Below are positions 45,757 through 54,579 of a stretch of 64,000 nt of DNA, piece after piece. The translations under genes and the position numbers were made by a program. The notes under the pieces are model-generated. The model saw nothing but the letters and a program-made list of their open reading frames with translations, was not told the origin of the DNA and did not search any database. Origin of the DNA: Hyphomicrobiales bacterium (GTDB taxonomy: Bacteria > Pseudomonadota > Alphaproteobacteria > Rhizobiales > Rhizobiaceae); contig UBQW01000002.1 in the NCBI GenBank assembly GCA_900467745.1, forward strand, positions 39,144 to 103,143, written 5' to 3'. Numbering within the stretch: position 1 is the first letter of the stretch; every line of letters begins with the position of its first letter.

Positions 45757-46806
45757 TCAGCGCCCGAAGGCCTGCACCGGCAGGCGTCTGTTCGATTGGG
45801 CGGCATGCAGCGCGATACGGGCATTGGCCTGCAGCTGCGACGCTGTCGCCGCGTCGGCGCTCAGGGCAACGCCGAGCGATACCGTCAGCCTGGCGTTCTG
45901 TCCGGCGTCCGAGGTCGCGAAGACCACGTTCTCTTCCACGGAATTGCGCAGCCGCTCGGCGATTGCCATCGCCTCCTGCATGCCGACATTGGCGAACAGG
46001 AAGGTGAACTCGTCTCCATCAGTGCGGGCCACGAAGTCGTGCTTCTTGATCGACTTGCGGAAAAGGTCGGCGAGCTTCTTCAGAAGACGGCTGCCGGTCT
46101 GCGTGCCGTAGCGGCTGTTCAGCGCCTTGAAGTCGTCGATATCCATCATGATCAGCGCGCTGCCAGCCGAGCCTTCTTCGCGTTCATAGAGATCGAGGAC
46201 GGTCTTGTTGAGCGCGGTGCGGTTGGGAAGGCCGGTGAGCCGGTCGGTCGAGGAGGCGGTTTGAGCGGCCGCAACGCCGCGCTCAAGCGCTTCCATCCGA
46301 TCGACGTCGTGGCGCAGCTTGGTCTCGAGGTCGGTCTCGGCGGTCAGGAGGCCGGCGAGCGAGGTCGACAGGAACTCCATCTCGCTCATGAAGGAGGAGA
46401 GGCTCTGGTCCGGGCTGCCGGTGATCGATTTCAGCGCGGTTTCCGCCGCGCGCATGAAGCTCTGCTTCTGCTTTACGCCTGATGTCAGGCGCTCGACGGC
46501 ATCGCGCATCATCTTGCTCATCTCTGCCTGCGAGGTCTCTCCGACCAGTCCGCAATGGCTGACGAGGCGATATTTGAGGCCGAGTTCATCGAGCGACGGC
46601 TGGCGAGGTGCCGCGCCAAGCGAGGCGATATCCTGGGCAAGCGCGGCGTTCTGGCCGACGATTGCCTCATGAAACAGCTCGTAATTGCGCGGCAAGCCGG
46701 AAACGCCGAGGCGCGTCATGTGCTGGCTGATCCGCTGAATATCCGTGACCGGAGCCGGACGGGATGTCTCGCGTTGCGCCTGCGGGCTTGATGCTGCACT
46801 TGCCAT
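45757..46806 (-). CDS. GGDEF-domain protein (putative diguanylate cyclase) with variant DGDEF site
   Basis: A 349-residue soluble protein. The N-terminal half (about 20-165) is helical with no recognisable sensor domain; the C-terminal half is a GGDEF domain beginning STDRLTGLPNRTALN and MMDIDDFKALNSRYG. The active-site loop reads RTDGDEFTFLF, so the first Gly of GGDEF is Asp; the metal and base Asp-Glu are kept. Such variants can be active or not. If active it makes cyclic di-GMP. An I-site RxxD lies five residues before the loop only in part (KKHDFVAR). Confidence 0.85.
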   Translation of the reverse strand: MASAASSPQAQRETSRPAPVTDIQRISQHMTRLGVSGLPRNYELFHEAIVGQNAALAQDIASLGAAPRQPSLDELGLKYRLVSHCGLVGETSQAEMSKMMRDAVERLTSGVKQKQSFMRAAETALKSITGSPDQSLSSFMSEMEFLSTSLAGLLTAETDLETKLRHDVDRMEALERGVAAAQTASSTDRLTGLPNRTALNKTVLDLYEREEGSAGSALIMMDIDDFKALNSRYGTQTGSRLLKKLADLFRKSIKKHDFVARTDGDEFTFLFANVGMQEAMAIAERLRNSVEENVVFATSDAGQNARLTVSLGVALSADAATASQLQANARIALHAAQSNRRLPVQAFGR

Positions 46807-46947
46807 GTTGCACTCCTCGCTCGTCGGCCCTGTCCGGCCTCGTTCTCTCCCCTATGCACCGGACTATTTAAGATGGGCTGAATTTGCACCTTTGCCGAGT
46901 AAATCCGTTTCCGGTATTTCGCCAACGCGGTTAATGCCGCGTTTCCG

Positions 46948-47463
46948 TCATGCGCTCAGCCAGCGCTTGCCGTCGCTGTGCAGGAAATAGCTGAGATCGA
47001 GCGACAGGCTGGGCTTGCCCAGCGAGGTTAGTGTCATGTGGCATTGGCCGCGATGATGCGTCTGGTGGTTGAACAAGTGCGACAGCGCCGGCCACAGCGG
47101 CTGGGTGATCGCGCCGGGGCGAGTGACGGGGGTATAGGTAAACGTGCCCGCGAGTGCCTCGGCATCAAGCGTATCGACCCATTCGGCGATCCTGCGATCC
47201 TCTCGCTCACGCGCTGCACGAAGGCCATCGAGATCGTCATAGAGGATGCTGTCGAGCGTCGTCGGCGCGTCGCCGGACCCGGTAAAGCGCTTCATCCAGA
47301 TCCGGTCGGCCGACAGGATGTGGTTGAGCGTTGCGTTGAGCGAGCCGAAGAAGGCGCCACGGTTTTCGCGGTATTCGGCGTCCGTCAGCTCCGAGGCGGC
47401 CGCGTAGACCTGTTCGTTGGCCCACCGGTTGTAATCCGCGAACATCGCGTATTGTTTCTGCAT
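46948..47463 (-). CDS. DinB-fold family protein
   Basis: A 171-residue protein of the DinB/YfiT four-helix metal-binding family. The start MQKQYAMFADYNRWANEQVYAAASEL and the motifs LNHILSADRIWMKRF and LSHLFNHQTHHRGQCHMTLTSLG provide the three metal histidines typical of the family. Some relatives are thiol-dependent S-transferases. I choose the ATG at 47463 because GGAGGG ends about 4 nt upstream; one four codons earlier has only a weak site. It diverges from ndk. Confidence 0.9.
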   Translation of the reverse strand: MQKQYAMFADYNRWANEQVYAAASELTDAEYRENRGAFFGSLNATLNHILSADRIWMKRFTGSGDAPTTLDSILYDDLDGLRAAREREDRRIAEWVDTLDAEALAGTFTYTPVTRPGAITQPLWPALSHLFNHQTHHRGQCHMTLTSLGKPSLSLDLSYFLHSDGKRWLSA

Positions 47464-47601
47464 CTTGCCCTCCATTTCTTTATCCGTTCTATCTTATGCG
47501 GCTTTGTCAGCAATGGCGCTGATGGCTTGATGAAATTCCGTCATCGGCTTGAGCCAAACTGTCCCGCTCTGTGACGGACGCGTGAAATTCGCGCAGCCCC
47601 C

Positions 47602-47630
47602 TTGTTTTCAGCCTATCGGACGGGTAAACA
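47602..47630 (+). promoter_or_regulatory. Predicted ndk promoter
   Basis: TTGTTT (47602-47607), 17 nt, then TAAACA (47625-47630), about 37 nt before the ndk ATG, in the divergent DinB-ndk gap. Sigma-70-like by motif and spacing only. Confidence 0.4.
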
Positions 47631-47666
47631 CCGCCCACTTTTCCCCGATGAATGAGGATTATTACA

Positions 47667-48089
47667 ATGGCGATTGAACGCACCTTCTCGATGATCAAGC
47701 CGGACGCAACGAAGCGCAACCTGACCGGCGCCATCACCAAGGTATTCGAAGACAACGGCCTGCGCATCATCGCCTCCAAGCGCGTATGGATGTCCAAGCG
47801 CGAAGCTGAAGGCTTCTACGCCGTTCACAAGGAACGCCCCTTCTTCGGCGAACTGGTTGAAGGCATGACCTCCGGCCCGACCATCGTTCAGGTCCTGGAA
47901 GGCGAGAACGCCATCCTGAAGAACCGCGAAATCATGGGCGCTACCAACCCTGCCAACGCCGACGAAGGCACGATCCGCAAGCAGTTCGCTCTGTCGATCG
48001 GCGAAAACTCGGTTCACGGTTCGGACGCTCCTGAGACCGCTGTCCAGGAAATCGCATACTGGTTCGCAGAAACCGAAATCGTCGGCTGA
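47667..48089 (+). CDS. ndk: Nucleoside diphosphate kinase
   Basis: Transfers the gamma phosphate between nucleoside tri- and diphosphates through phospho-His117 ([12 protein letters not shown]). The 140-residue length and motifs ([34 protein letters not shown]) are canonical. The ATG at 47667 gives the exact family start and follows GAGG by 9 nt; an in-frame ATG five codons earlier is not used. Two hairpins follow the stop. Confidence 0.98.
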   Translation: MAIERTFSMIKPDATKRNLTGAITKVFEDNGLRIIASKRVWMSKREAEGFYAVHKERPFFGELVEGMTSGPTIVQVLEGENAILKNREIMGATNPANADEGTIRKQFALSIGENSVHGSDAPETAVQEIAYWFAETEIVG

Positions 48090-48124
48090 TTCAAAAGCTC
48101 AGCCCAACGGCTGAACCTTTTGAA
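48090..48124 (+). terminator. First of two tandem hairpins after ndk
   Basis: Long imperfect stem directly after the ndk stop: TTCAAAAG pairs with CTTTTGAA and TCAGCC with GGCTGA across a CAAC loop, with small bulges. It probably protects or ends the ndk mRNA. Confidence 0.55.
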
Positions 48125-48133
48125 ATGACTCGG

Positions 48134-48161
48134 AAAGCCCGGCCACCGCGCCGGGCTTTTT
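48134..48161. terminator. Intrinsic terminator between ndk and the convergent lipoprotein gene
   Basis: Perfect 10-bp stem AAAGCCCGGC / GCCGGGCTTT with a 6-nt loop and a T5 run on the plus strand. It reaches the stop of the opposing lipoprotein gene and should end ndk transcription. Confidence 0.85.
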
Positions 48162-48664
48162 CATGTCTTGGGGCAGGTGTCGGCGCTGTCGTAGTCCACG
48201 GTGCCATCCGCTTTGAAGACCTCGGGGTTCTTGGTGTAGAGCGGCCCGACCACCAGCGGCTTGCCGGGCATGATCGACTGATCGACATCGGATGTGACTG
48301 TCGTCTTCAGGCTCTGCAGCTCCTTTCCGGTAGCATCGACCAACCGGATGCTGACGGCGTAGGGCCTGTCCTTCTTCACGCAATGGATGGGCGGACTTTG
48401 CAGGCTGATCTTCTCCCACGCCGGGAAGATCTTCTCGTTGATCACAAGCGGCGCTCCGCCTGCGGGGTTCTCGAACTCGGCGATCGCCACCGCGCCGTCA
48501 GGCAGCGGTGCCTTCTTGCTCAGCGTCACCAGATAGGTCGCGATCGCGACGCGATAGTTGAACACGAAGATGTGGCCGCTGACCTGCACCAGCGTGTCGC
48601 TTTCGCGCTGGCACCCGGCAAGCACCACCATGGCCGCTACGAGGGCTACTCCGAACGCTCTCAT
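48161..48664 (-). CDS. Putative lipoprotein of unknown function
   Basis: A 167-residue protein with a lipoprotein signal (MRAFGVALVAAMVVLAGC, lipobox Cys18) and a mainly beta-strand mature part (HIFVFNYRVAIATYLVTLSKK... MPGKPLVVGPLYTKNPEVF). Two further cysteines lie in the mature protein (PIHCVKK and near the C-terminus, TCPKT), which could pair. I do not recognise a family. The ATG at 48664 overlaps the stop of the CGNR regulator gene (ATGA), so the two are made together; it may act in the same process as the regulator. Confidence 0.75.
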   Translation of the reverse strand: MRAFGVALVAAMVVLAGCQRESDTLVQVSGHIFVFNYRVAIATYLVTLSKKAPLPDGAVAIAEFENPAGGAPLVINEKIFPAWEKISLQSPPIHCVKKDRPYAVSIRLVDATGKELQSLKTTVTSDVDQSIMPGKPLVVGPLYTKNPEVFKADGTVDYDSADTCPKT

Positions 48665-49212
48665 GACCCGTTCTCCTCTTTCCGGCGCCGATAGTGCTTG
48701 ATCGCCTTGGCGCGGTTGCCGCAGACGGACATATCGCACCAGGTCCGGCTCCGGTTCTTGCTGCGATCGAGAAACAGCCAGCCGCAATTCCCACAGATCT
48801 TCATCCGCTCCGGCTCAGGCGAGGCGATCAGCTTCAGCACCGAATGCGCGGTGGCCCGATCGATGCCGGCGGCACCCGAGCGACCACGCAGCACGGCCGC
48901 TACCGCATCCAAAAGCTCCGCCAACAGTCCGTCACTGCCGCCTAACAGCACGCGGTCGCGAAAGTAGCGATCGGTCGCCTCGCGCAGGGCAATAAACGCA
49001 GGTCTACCATCCGGCGTAACCGGCACGACGTCCCCGAAGATCGCCCGTTCGGCGCAGAAATTCGCCGCCGCCTGCGGAAAGGCATGCAGCTGCGCGTCGA
49101 TTGCAAAGCGATCGATACGGCGCTGTTCGTCGTGCCGCAGCACGACGCTGTTGGCGACATCGAATGCGAGCGCGCCGCCCGAGAAGCGGTGAGGGGTCCA
49201 CGAGAAGGTCAT
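48661..49212 (-). CDS. CGNR zinc-finger transcriptional regulator (ABATE-type)
   Basis: A 183-residue protein with a C-terminal CGNR zinc finger: CGNCGWLFLDRSKNRSRTWCDMSVCGNRAKA holds four cysteines (CxxC ... CxxxxC) and the name-giving CGNR. The N-terminal 130 residues form the ligand-sensing ABATE-like domain (ALAFDVANSVVLRH..., FIALREATDRYF). The ATG at 49212 sits at the edge of a palindrome shared with a divergent permease gene. I infer autoregulation and control of that permease. Confidence 0.88.
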   Translation of the reverse strand: MTFSWTPHRFSGGALAFDVANSVVLRHDEQRRIDRFAIDAQLHAFPQAAANFCAERAIFGDVVPVTPDGRPAFIALREATDRYFRDRVLLGGSDGLLAELLDAVAAVLRGRSGAAGIDRATAHSVLKLIASPEPERMKICGNCGWLFLDRSKNRSRTWCDMSVCGNRAKAIKHYRRRKEENGS

Positions 49213-49221
49213 TGGCAAAAT

Positions 49222-49251
49222 ATAACTGGTAAAAGCAATTTTGCCAGTTAT
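49222..49251. promoter_or_regulatory. 30-bp palindromic operator between CGNR regulator and permease
   Basis: ATAACTGGTAAAA (49222-49234), 4-bp spacer, TTTTGCCAGTTAT (49239-49251): a 13-bp inverted repeat with one mismatch. A second, interleaved perfect repeat TGGCAAAAT (49213-49221) / ATTTTGCCA (49238-49246) reuses its right arm. It fills most of the 64-bp gap between the divergent starts, an ideal site for the CGNR protein. Confidence 0.65.
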
Positions 49252-49276
49252 GATTTCAGCGAAATAGGATATGTCG

Positions 49277-50173
49277 ATGGCCTATCTCTTGCAGCAACTG
49301 GCGAATGCGGTGCCGCTGGCAGCCCTTTATGCCGCGCTGGCCTTCGGCTATGCGGTCGCCTTCGGCGTCACCAAGCGTCCCGACATCACCTACGGCGCGC
49401 TCTTCGCCTTCTCCGGCCAGATCCTGCTGCTCTTCACCGATTTCGGCTACAACAAGCTTTGGCTGGTCCTGCCCGCGGCACTCGCGCTTGGTGCTGTGGC
49501 CTCGCTGGTCTACGCGATGGGAGCGGGGGTGTGGATCGGCCGCTCGGTCATGCTGCCGCTGGTGCGCCAGTCCTCGAACACGGTCATCGTTGCCGCGCTC
49601 GGCGTCACCATCGTCCTGATGGAGACTGCGCGCCTCGCGTCCGACACCCGCAGCCTGTGGCTGTCGCCGTTTCTCAATGGCCATGTCGTCTTCTGGCAGA
49701 GCGACGGCTTCGAGGTGGTGTTGACCGAGATGCAGCTGATCAACACGGCGCTGATGTGCAGCTTCGTGGCGATCGGCGCCGTGACCCTGAAGCGAACATC
49801 CTGGGGCCGTGCCTGGCGCGCCGTCACGGATGATCCGAAAGCCGCCGAACTCTGTGGCGTGAGCGCCGCAAGCGTCTTCCTCACGGCCTACGCCGCCGCC
49901 GTCCTGATGGCGACGCTCTGCGGCATCCTGTCGACCGCCTACTACGGCACGATGGATTTCGGCGCCGGGCTGATGTTCGGGCTGAAGGTTCTGATGGTGG
50001 CTGCCGTCGGCGGCTACTCGGACCCGCTGAAATCGGCGGGTGGTGCTGCCGGTCTCGGGCTGGTCGAGACGCTGTGGACCGCCTACGGCCCGTTCATCTG
50101 GCGCGACTTCGTGGTCTTTTCGCTGCTTGTGCTTTTGCTGGTGCTCAGTCGGCGTGAACGGGTAATCCCGTAA
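49277..50173 (+). CDS. Branched-chain amino acid ABC transporter permease, LivH type, orphan
   Basis: A 298-residue inner-membrane protein with about 7-8 transmembrane segments and the LivH pattern (LLQQLANAVPLAALYAALAFGYAVAFGVTKRPDITYGALFAFSGQ at the start; AVTDDPKAAELCGV, the ATPase-contact loop; VLMVAAVGGYSD near the end). No ATPase, second permease or binding protein lies nearby, so it would need partners from elsewhere. AGGA lies 7 nt before the ATG at 49277, preferred over the ATG at 49271. Substrate unknown; probably regulated by the divergent CGNR protein. Confidence 0.85.
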   Translation: MAYLLQQLANAVPLAALYAALAFGYAVAFGVTKRPDITYGALFAFSGQILLLFTDFGYNKLWLVLPAALALGAVASLVYAMGAGVWIGRSVMLPLVRQSSNTVIVAALGVTIVLMETARLASDTRSLWLSPFLNGHVVFWQSDGFEVVLTEMQLINTALMCSFVAIGAVTLKRTSWGRAWRAVTDDPKAAELCGVSAASVFLTAYAAAVLMATLCGILSTAYYGTMDFGAGLMFGLKVLMVAAVGGYSDPLKSAGGAAGLGLVETLWTAYGPFIWRDFVVFSLLVLLLVLSRRERVIP

Positions 50174-50635
50174 TCACTTCCATTTGTCGCGCGCGGCATC
50201 GTCGTGACCCTTGGCCTCGACCCATTCCCGCGCAACGCCGTCCTTGCCATGCTCCTTCTTCCAGAAGGGCGCCGACGTCTTGAGAAAATCCATCACGAAG
50301 TTCGCGCCGTCGAAGGCGGCCTGGCGATGCGGCGCGGCCGCAATGACAAGAACGATGTTCTCGCCCGCCGCGATCTTTCCGTAGCGGTGAATGGCGGTCA
50401 GGCCGTTAAGCTTGAAGCGCTCGATCGCCATCTCGGCGATCCGCATCATCTCCGCCTCGGCCATGCCAGGATAGTGCTCGAGCTCAAGCGCATCCAGCGT
50501 CCCGCCTTCGTCACGGCACAGGCCGGAAAAAGTGACGACCGCGCCGATACCCGGCTTGCCCTTGCTCAACAGATCGACTTCGGCCTGCAGGTCGAAATCC
50601 TCGCGCTGGACGCGGATGGTGGGGGAGGTGGTCAT
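50174..50635 (-). CDS. moaE: Molybdopterin synthase catalytic subunit
   Basis: Large subunit that adds sulfur from MoaD thiocarboxylate to precursor Z, forming molybdopterin. The 153-residue protein has GAVVTFSGLCRDEGG, LELEHYPGMAEAEM, RYGKIAAGENIVLVIAAAPHRQAAFDGANFVMDFLKTSAPFWKKE with the active-site lysines. The ATG at 50635 follows AGGAGG by 5 nt. It abuts the convergent permease gene without any gap, and a RIME-like repeat separates it from moaD upstream. Confidence 0.96.
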   Translation of the reverse strand: MTTSPTIRVQREDFDLQAEVDLLSKGKPGIGAVVTFSGLCRDEGGTLDALELEHYPGMAEAEMMRIAEMAIERFKLNGLTAIHRYGKIAAGENIVLVIAAAPHRQAAFDGANFVMDFLKTSAPFWKKEHGKDGVAREWVEAKGHDDAARDKWK

Positions 50636-50650
50636 CGGCACCTCCTGTCG

Positions 50651-50768
50651 CCCTCATTCCTGTGCTTGTCACAGGAATCCAGCCACGGCGCGTCCGCGCC
50701 GTGGGAGAGTCTTTCCCGCCCAATGACTTGGGCGGACTGGATTCCTGTGACAAGCACAGGAATGAGGG
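50651..50768. repeat. RIME-like rhizobial intergenic palindromic element
   Basis: A 118-bp element bounded by a perfect 32-bp inverted repeat (50651-50682 and 50737-50768; arms begin CCCTCATTCCTGTGCTTGTC). Between the arms lie two more perfect stems: CCACGGCGCG-TC-CGCGCCGTGG (50683-50704) and CCGCCCAA-TGAC-TTGGGCGG (50716-50735). The whole can fold into a three-stem, cloverleaf-like structure. From memory this matches the RIME repeats of Rhizobiaceae. It lies between moaD and moaE, inside the presumed pgsA-moaD-moaE transcript. Confidence 0.85.
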
Positions 50769-50811
50769 AAGGTAAGACGATGGCGCTCAAGGTCGCTGTT
50801 CCCAAGCTATC

Positions 50812-51066
50812 TCATCCGCCCGTCATCGGCGGAAAAATACCAATCTCCCGGGCATCGCCGATCGGCTCGTCGTGCTCGACATGTTCCTGATCGAGCGCGA
50901 CGCGGATCACGTCGGGAAACTGCAAGGCGGTCTCGTATTCCTCGCCGAGCGTCTTCAGGTGATCGAGAAGATCGGTGACGGTGATGACGGAAGCGGGGAG
51001 CGCGATGTCTTCCTCGGCCTTGCCGATCCGCTCGCGCACCCAGGCGAAATAGATGAGCTTGGTCAT
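50812..51066 (-). CDS. moaD: Molybdopterin synthase sulfur carrier subunit
   Basis: An 84-residue ubiquitin-like protein ending in Gly-Gly (FPPMTGG), the tail that is adenylated and thiocarboxylated. The start MTKLIYFAWVRERIGKAEEDIALP and VRVALDQEHVEHDEPIGDAREIGIFPP are MoaD-typical. The ATG at 51066 overlaps the pgsA stop in ATGA, so translation is coupled to pgsA. moaE follows after the RIME-like element. Confidence 0.95.
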   Translation of the reverse strand: MTKLIYFAWVRERIGKAEEDIALPASVITVTDLLDHLKTLGEEYETALQFPDVIRVALDQEHVEHDEPIGDAREIGIFPPMTGG

Positions 51067-51653
51067 TCGTCGTTTTCCACGATGTGCTTGATGCCGGCGC
51101 GGAAGTAATCGTAACCGGTATAGATCGTCAGGATGGCGGCGAGCCAGAGAAGCCCGATGCCGGTCATCGTGGTGTAGGGGAAAATCTCGTCGCCGGCAGG
51201 ACCCGCCAGCAGGAAGGCGATCGCCACCAGCTGCACCGTGGTCTTCCACTTGGCGATGCGCGTAACGGGAACGCTGACCTTCAGCGCCGCGAGATATTCG
51301 CGCAGGCCCGAGACCAGGATCTCGCGGCAAAGAATAGTGATGGCAGCCCAGATCGACCAGCCGGCAATGGTCTGGTCCGCGGCGACGAGCAGAAGGATCG
51401 ATGCGACCAGCAGCTTGTCGGCGATCGGGTCCAGCATGCGGCCGATATTCGACGTCTGATTCCAGATGCGAGCGAGATAGCCGTCAAGAAAGTCGGTGAT
51501 CGACGCGATGACGAAGATCCACAGCGCAACCCAGCGGGCCGTATTGCTGATCGACAGTTTTCCTTCGACGAAGAAACACAGGACGATGAGCGGAACCGCG
51601 AGAATGCGGCCGTAGGTCAGCAGGTTGGGGATATTGTATGCGCGCGATGCCAT
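51063..51653 (-). CDS. pgsA: CDP-diacylglycerol-glycerol-3-phosphate phosphatidyltransferase
   Basis: Makes phosphatidylglycerol phosphate, the first committed step to PG and cardiolipin, in the inner membrane. The 196-residue protein shows the CDP-alcohol phosphatidyltransferase motif D-x2-D-G-x2-A-R...G-x3-D-x3-D (Asp54, Asp57, Asp75, Asp79) and about five transmembrane segments. It lies between uvrC and moaD; the uvrC-pgsA-moaD-moaE order is common in alphaproteobacteria. Confidence 0.96.
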   Translation of the reverse strand: MASRAYNIPNLLTYGRILAVPLIVLCFFVEGKLSISNTARWVALWIFVIASITDFLDGYLARIWNQTSNIGRMLDPIADKLLVASILLLVAADQTIAGWSIWAAITILCREILVSGLREYLAALKVSVPVTRIAKWKTTVQLVAIAFLLAGPAGDEIFPYTTMTGIGLLWLAAILTIYTGYDYFRAGIKHIVENDE

Positions 51654-51763
51654 GAAATCTGTCTCTGGTTTGATACGTCCGTAGATGACGGCTTTGACCG
51701 CAAAGCGTCAACATTCTTTCTGTTTTTTCGCTGCCTTTGCGTGGAATTTGCGACCGACGCCAC

Positions 51764-53815
51764 CTATTTCGCGGCGTCGTCGTGAAAATGATTGTAAACC
51801 TGCTTGGCGACCGTCTCCGAAATGCCTTCGACGGCCATCAGATCCGACAGTGCCGCCCGCGAAACCGCCTTGGCTGTCCCGAAATGCTGGAGCAGGGCAC
51901 GTTTGCGTGATGGGCCGATGCCGCCGATCTCGTCGAGCGGGTTTTTGACCATCTCCTTCTTGCGCCGCGCCCGATGCGAGCCGATGGCGAAGCGGTGCGC
52001 CTCGTCGCGCATGCGCTGGGTGAAGTAGAGCACCGGATCGCGCGGCGGCAGCGTGAAGCTTTCTCCACCGGGCAGGAAGAAGCGCTCGCGACCGGCATCG
52101 CGGTCGACGCCCTTGGCGACGCCGATGGCGGTGACACTATCGGTGATCCCGAGTTCCTCCAGGATCGCGCGCACGGCCGTCATCTGCCCCTGGCCGCCGT
52201 CGATCAGGATCACATCAGGCCATGCGGGGAAGGGCATGTCGGCGGCATCGGCCGGAGCGACCGGCTGGCTCCTGTCGGGAATGCCTTCCTCCTTGAGCAG
52301 CCGCGTGAAGCGCCTAGTCATCACCTCGCGCATCATGCCGAAGTCGTCGCCAGGCGTGATGTCGGTCGATTTGATGTTGAACTTGCGGTACTGGTTTTTC
52401 ACGAAGCCCTCAGGTCCCGCTACCACCATGCCGCCGACGGCATTCGTGCCCATGATATGCGAGTTGTCGTATATCTCGACGCGCTGCGGCACGTAGGAGA
52501 GCTTGAACGTATCCTTGAAGCCTTCGAGCAGCCGCGATTGCGATGCCGTTTCCGCAAGCTTGCGCCCATGCGCCTCGCGCGCATTGCCCATGACGTGGTC
52601 GACCAGGTCGCGCTTCTCGCCGCGCTGCGGCACCAGCACCGAAATCTTGTGGCCCGCCTTCTCGGCGAAGGCGGCGGCCAGCAGTTCCATCTCGTCCACC
52701 GTTTCCGAAAGCAGGATCTGCTTCGGCACCGGCTTGTCGTCGTAGAACTGCGCCAGGAAGGCGCTCAGCACTTCGGCGCCCGTCAGTTGCGGGTCTGCCT
52801 TCGGGAAATAGGCGCGGTTGCCCCAGTTCTGCCCGGTGCGGAAGAAGAACACCTGGATGCAGGAAATGCCGCCCTCGTGATAGATCGCGAAGACATCGGC
52901 TTCCTCGACGCCGGCGGGGTTGATCCCCTGGTGGCTGGACACATGCGAAAGCGAGGCGAGGCGGTCGCGATAAACGGCGGCCTGCTCGAAATCGAGATCC
53001 TCGGCCGCCTGGTTCATCGAGTCCGCCATATGCGCCTTCACCTTCTGGCTCTTGCCGGAAAGAAAGTCCTTCGCCTCCTGAACCAGTTCACCATACCCCG
53101 CATCGCTGATCTCATGCGTGCAGGGTGCCGAACAGCGCTTGATCTGGTAGAGCAGGCAGGGGCGGGTGCGCGTCTCGAACACGCTGTCGGTACAGGTGCG
53201 GATCAGGAAGGCGCGTTGCAGCGAGTTGATCGTGCGGCCGACGGCGCCCGCCGAAGCGAAGGGGCCGAAATAGTCGCCCTTGCGGGCGCGTGCGCCGCGA
53301 TGCTTCAGGATGGCAGGCGCACGATGGTCGCCCGATATCAGGATATAGGGGAATGACTTGTCGTCGCGCAAAAGCACGTTAAAGCGCGGCCGCAACCGCT
53401 TGATCAGATTCGCTTCCAACAGAAGCGCCTCGATCTCGGTGCGCGTCGTCACGAACTCCATATGAGCGGTCTGCCGCACCATCTGGGCGATGCGGTTGGA
53501 GTGCACGCGGCCGAGCGCGTAATTGCTCACGCGCTTCTTCAGGCTGCGCGCCTTGCCGACATAGAGAACGTCGCCGGCCTCGTTGAACATGCGATAGACG
53601 CCGGGGCTGTTCGGCAGCCGCTTGACGAATTCCGCGATCAGGTCTGCGCCGACAAGCCCGGTCTCGTTGCTGCCGCCTTCGTTCCAGTCGATAGCAGAGG
53701 CAACCGGCGCGCCGACGGGCGAGGCAGAGCCTTCGCTCTCCACCTCGATATCGTCGTCGGTCTCGTCATTTTCGTCGTAAAGAACGCCGCCATCCGGCAG
53801 CTTCCTTGAATTCAT
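51764..53815 (-). CDS. uvrC: Excinuclease ABC subunit C
   Basis: Makes the dual incisions in nucleotide excision repair. The 683-residue protein has an acidic N-terminal extension (about 1-55), the GIY-YIG nuclease domain ([10 protein letters not shown]...[17 protein letters not shown]), a UvrB-interaction UVR segment ([29 protein letters not shown]), the RNase-H-like second nuclease ([28 protein letters not shown]) and a C-terminal helix-hairpin-helix pair ([30 protein letters not shown]). It overlaps the SDR upstream by 4 nt. Confidence 0.97.
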   Translation of the reverse strand: MNSRKLPDGGVLYDENDETDDDIEVESEGSASPVGAPVASAIDWNEGGSNETGLVGADLIAEFVKRLPNSPGVYRMFNEAGDVLYVGKARSLKKRVSNYALGRVHSNRIAQMVRQTAHMEFVTTRTEIEALLLEANLIKRLRPRFNVLLRDDKSFPYILISGDHRAPAILKHRGARARKGDYFGPFASAGAVGRTINSLQRAFLIRTCTDSVFETRTRPCLLYQIKRCSAPCTHEISDAGYGELVQEAKDFLSGKSQKVKAHMADSMNQAAEDLDFEQAAVYRDRLASLSHVSSHQGINPAGVEEADVFAIYHEGGISCIQVFFFRTGQNWGNRAYFPKADPQLTGAEVLSAFLAQFYDDKPVPKQILLSETVDEMELLAAAFAEKAGHKISVLVPQRGEKRDLVDHVMGNAREAHGRKLAETASQSRLLEGFKDTFKLSYVPQRVEIYDNSHIMGTNAVGGMVVAGPEGFVKNQYRKFNIKSTDITPGDDFGMMREVMTRRFTRLLKEEGIPDRSQPVAPADAADMPFPAWPDVILIDGGQGQMTAVRAILEELGITDSVTAIGVAKGVDRDAGRERFFLPGGESFTLPPRDPVLYFTQRMRDEAHRFAIGSHRARRKKEMVKNPLDEIGGIGPSRKRALLQHFGTAKAVSRAALSDLMAVEGISETVAKQVYNHFHDDAAK

Positions 53816-54579
53816 TCCGTAATCTCCGCCACATCGGGCGTCTGCCAGGCAAGATGCTGGCCGCCGTCGAGGGCAATCATTTGGCCGGTGATGGAGGGCG
53901 TATCATAGAGGAAGCGGATCGTCCGTCCGAATTCGCCGAATCCCGGCCCCGCTTTCATGATAAGGCCGTCCACCTGCTGCTGGAAGTCCTCTTCGCTCTG
54001 TCGCGCACTACGAACCGTCGGTCCGGGGCCGAGCGCATTGACGCGAATGCGTGGCGCGAAGCTCTGCGCCATCGTCTGCGTCGCCGTCCACAGCGCCGCC
54101 TTGGACAATGTATAAGAATAGAAGCCCGGATTGAGCGCCCAGACCCGCTGGTCGATGATGTTGACGATCAGCCCTGGAACGCTTTTCGGCAGCTGTTCGG
54201 CAAAGACGGGAGACAATATGGATGGCGCGCGCACGTGGAGCGCGAAGTGGTCGTCCCAGGCTGCAGCGTCAAAGTGGTGGGCCGAATCATTATGGAAGGC
54301 AGAGGCGTTGTTGACGAGCAAATCGAGCGGTCCAAGCGCCTCAAACGCCTTTTTTATCAGTCCGTTGGTGTCCTCGACGTCCTTCAAATCGGCGTGAAGC
54401 GCAATCGCGTTTTTGCCCTTTTGCCGCAATTCCGCCGCAAAATTTTCCGCCTCGGCGATGGAACCATTCGCATGGATCGCCACCGAGAAGCCGCTCGCTG
54501 CAAGATCTTCGACTATCGCACGGCCTATTCTCTTGGCCGACCCTGTCACCAACGCTGTTCGAAGTCTTGTCTCGCTCAA
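53812..54579 (-). CDS. Pteridine-reductase-like SDR (FolM/PTR1 type)
   Basis: A 255-residue SDR. The dinucleotide motif is TGSAKRIG, with Arg in place of the second Gly, the hallmark of pteridine reductases and FolM; NNAS replaces NNAG, and [10 protein letters not shown] gives the Tyr and Lys. FolM reduces dihydromonapterin or dihydrofolate with NADPH. It is first in the pair with uvrC on the minus strand (ATGA overlap). Assignment by motif; the substrate is inferred. Confidence 0.82.
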   Translation of the reverse strand: MSETRLRTALVTGSAKRIGRAIVEDLAASGFSVAIHANGSIAEAENFAAELRQKGKNAIALHADLKDVEDTNGLIKKAFEALGPLDLLVNNASAFHNDSAHHFDAAAWDDHFALHVRAPSILSPVFAEQLPKSVPGLIVNIIDQRVWALNPGFYSYTLSKAALWTATQTMAQSFAPRIRVNALGPGPTVRSARQSEEDFQQQVDGLIMKAGPGFGEFGRTIRFLYDTPSITGQMIALDGGQHLAWQTPDVAEITE

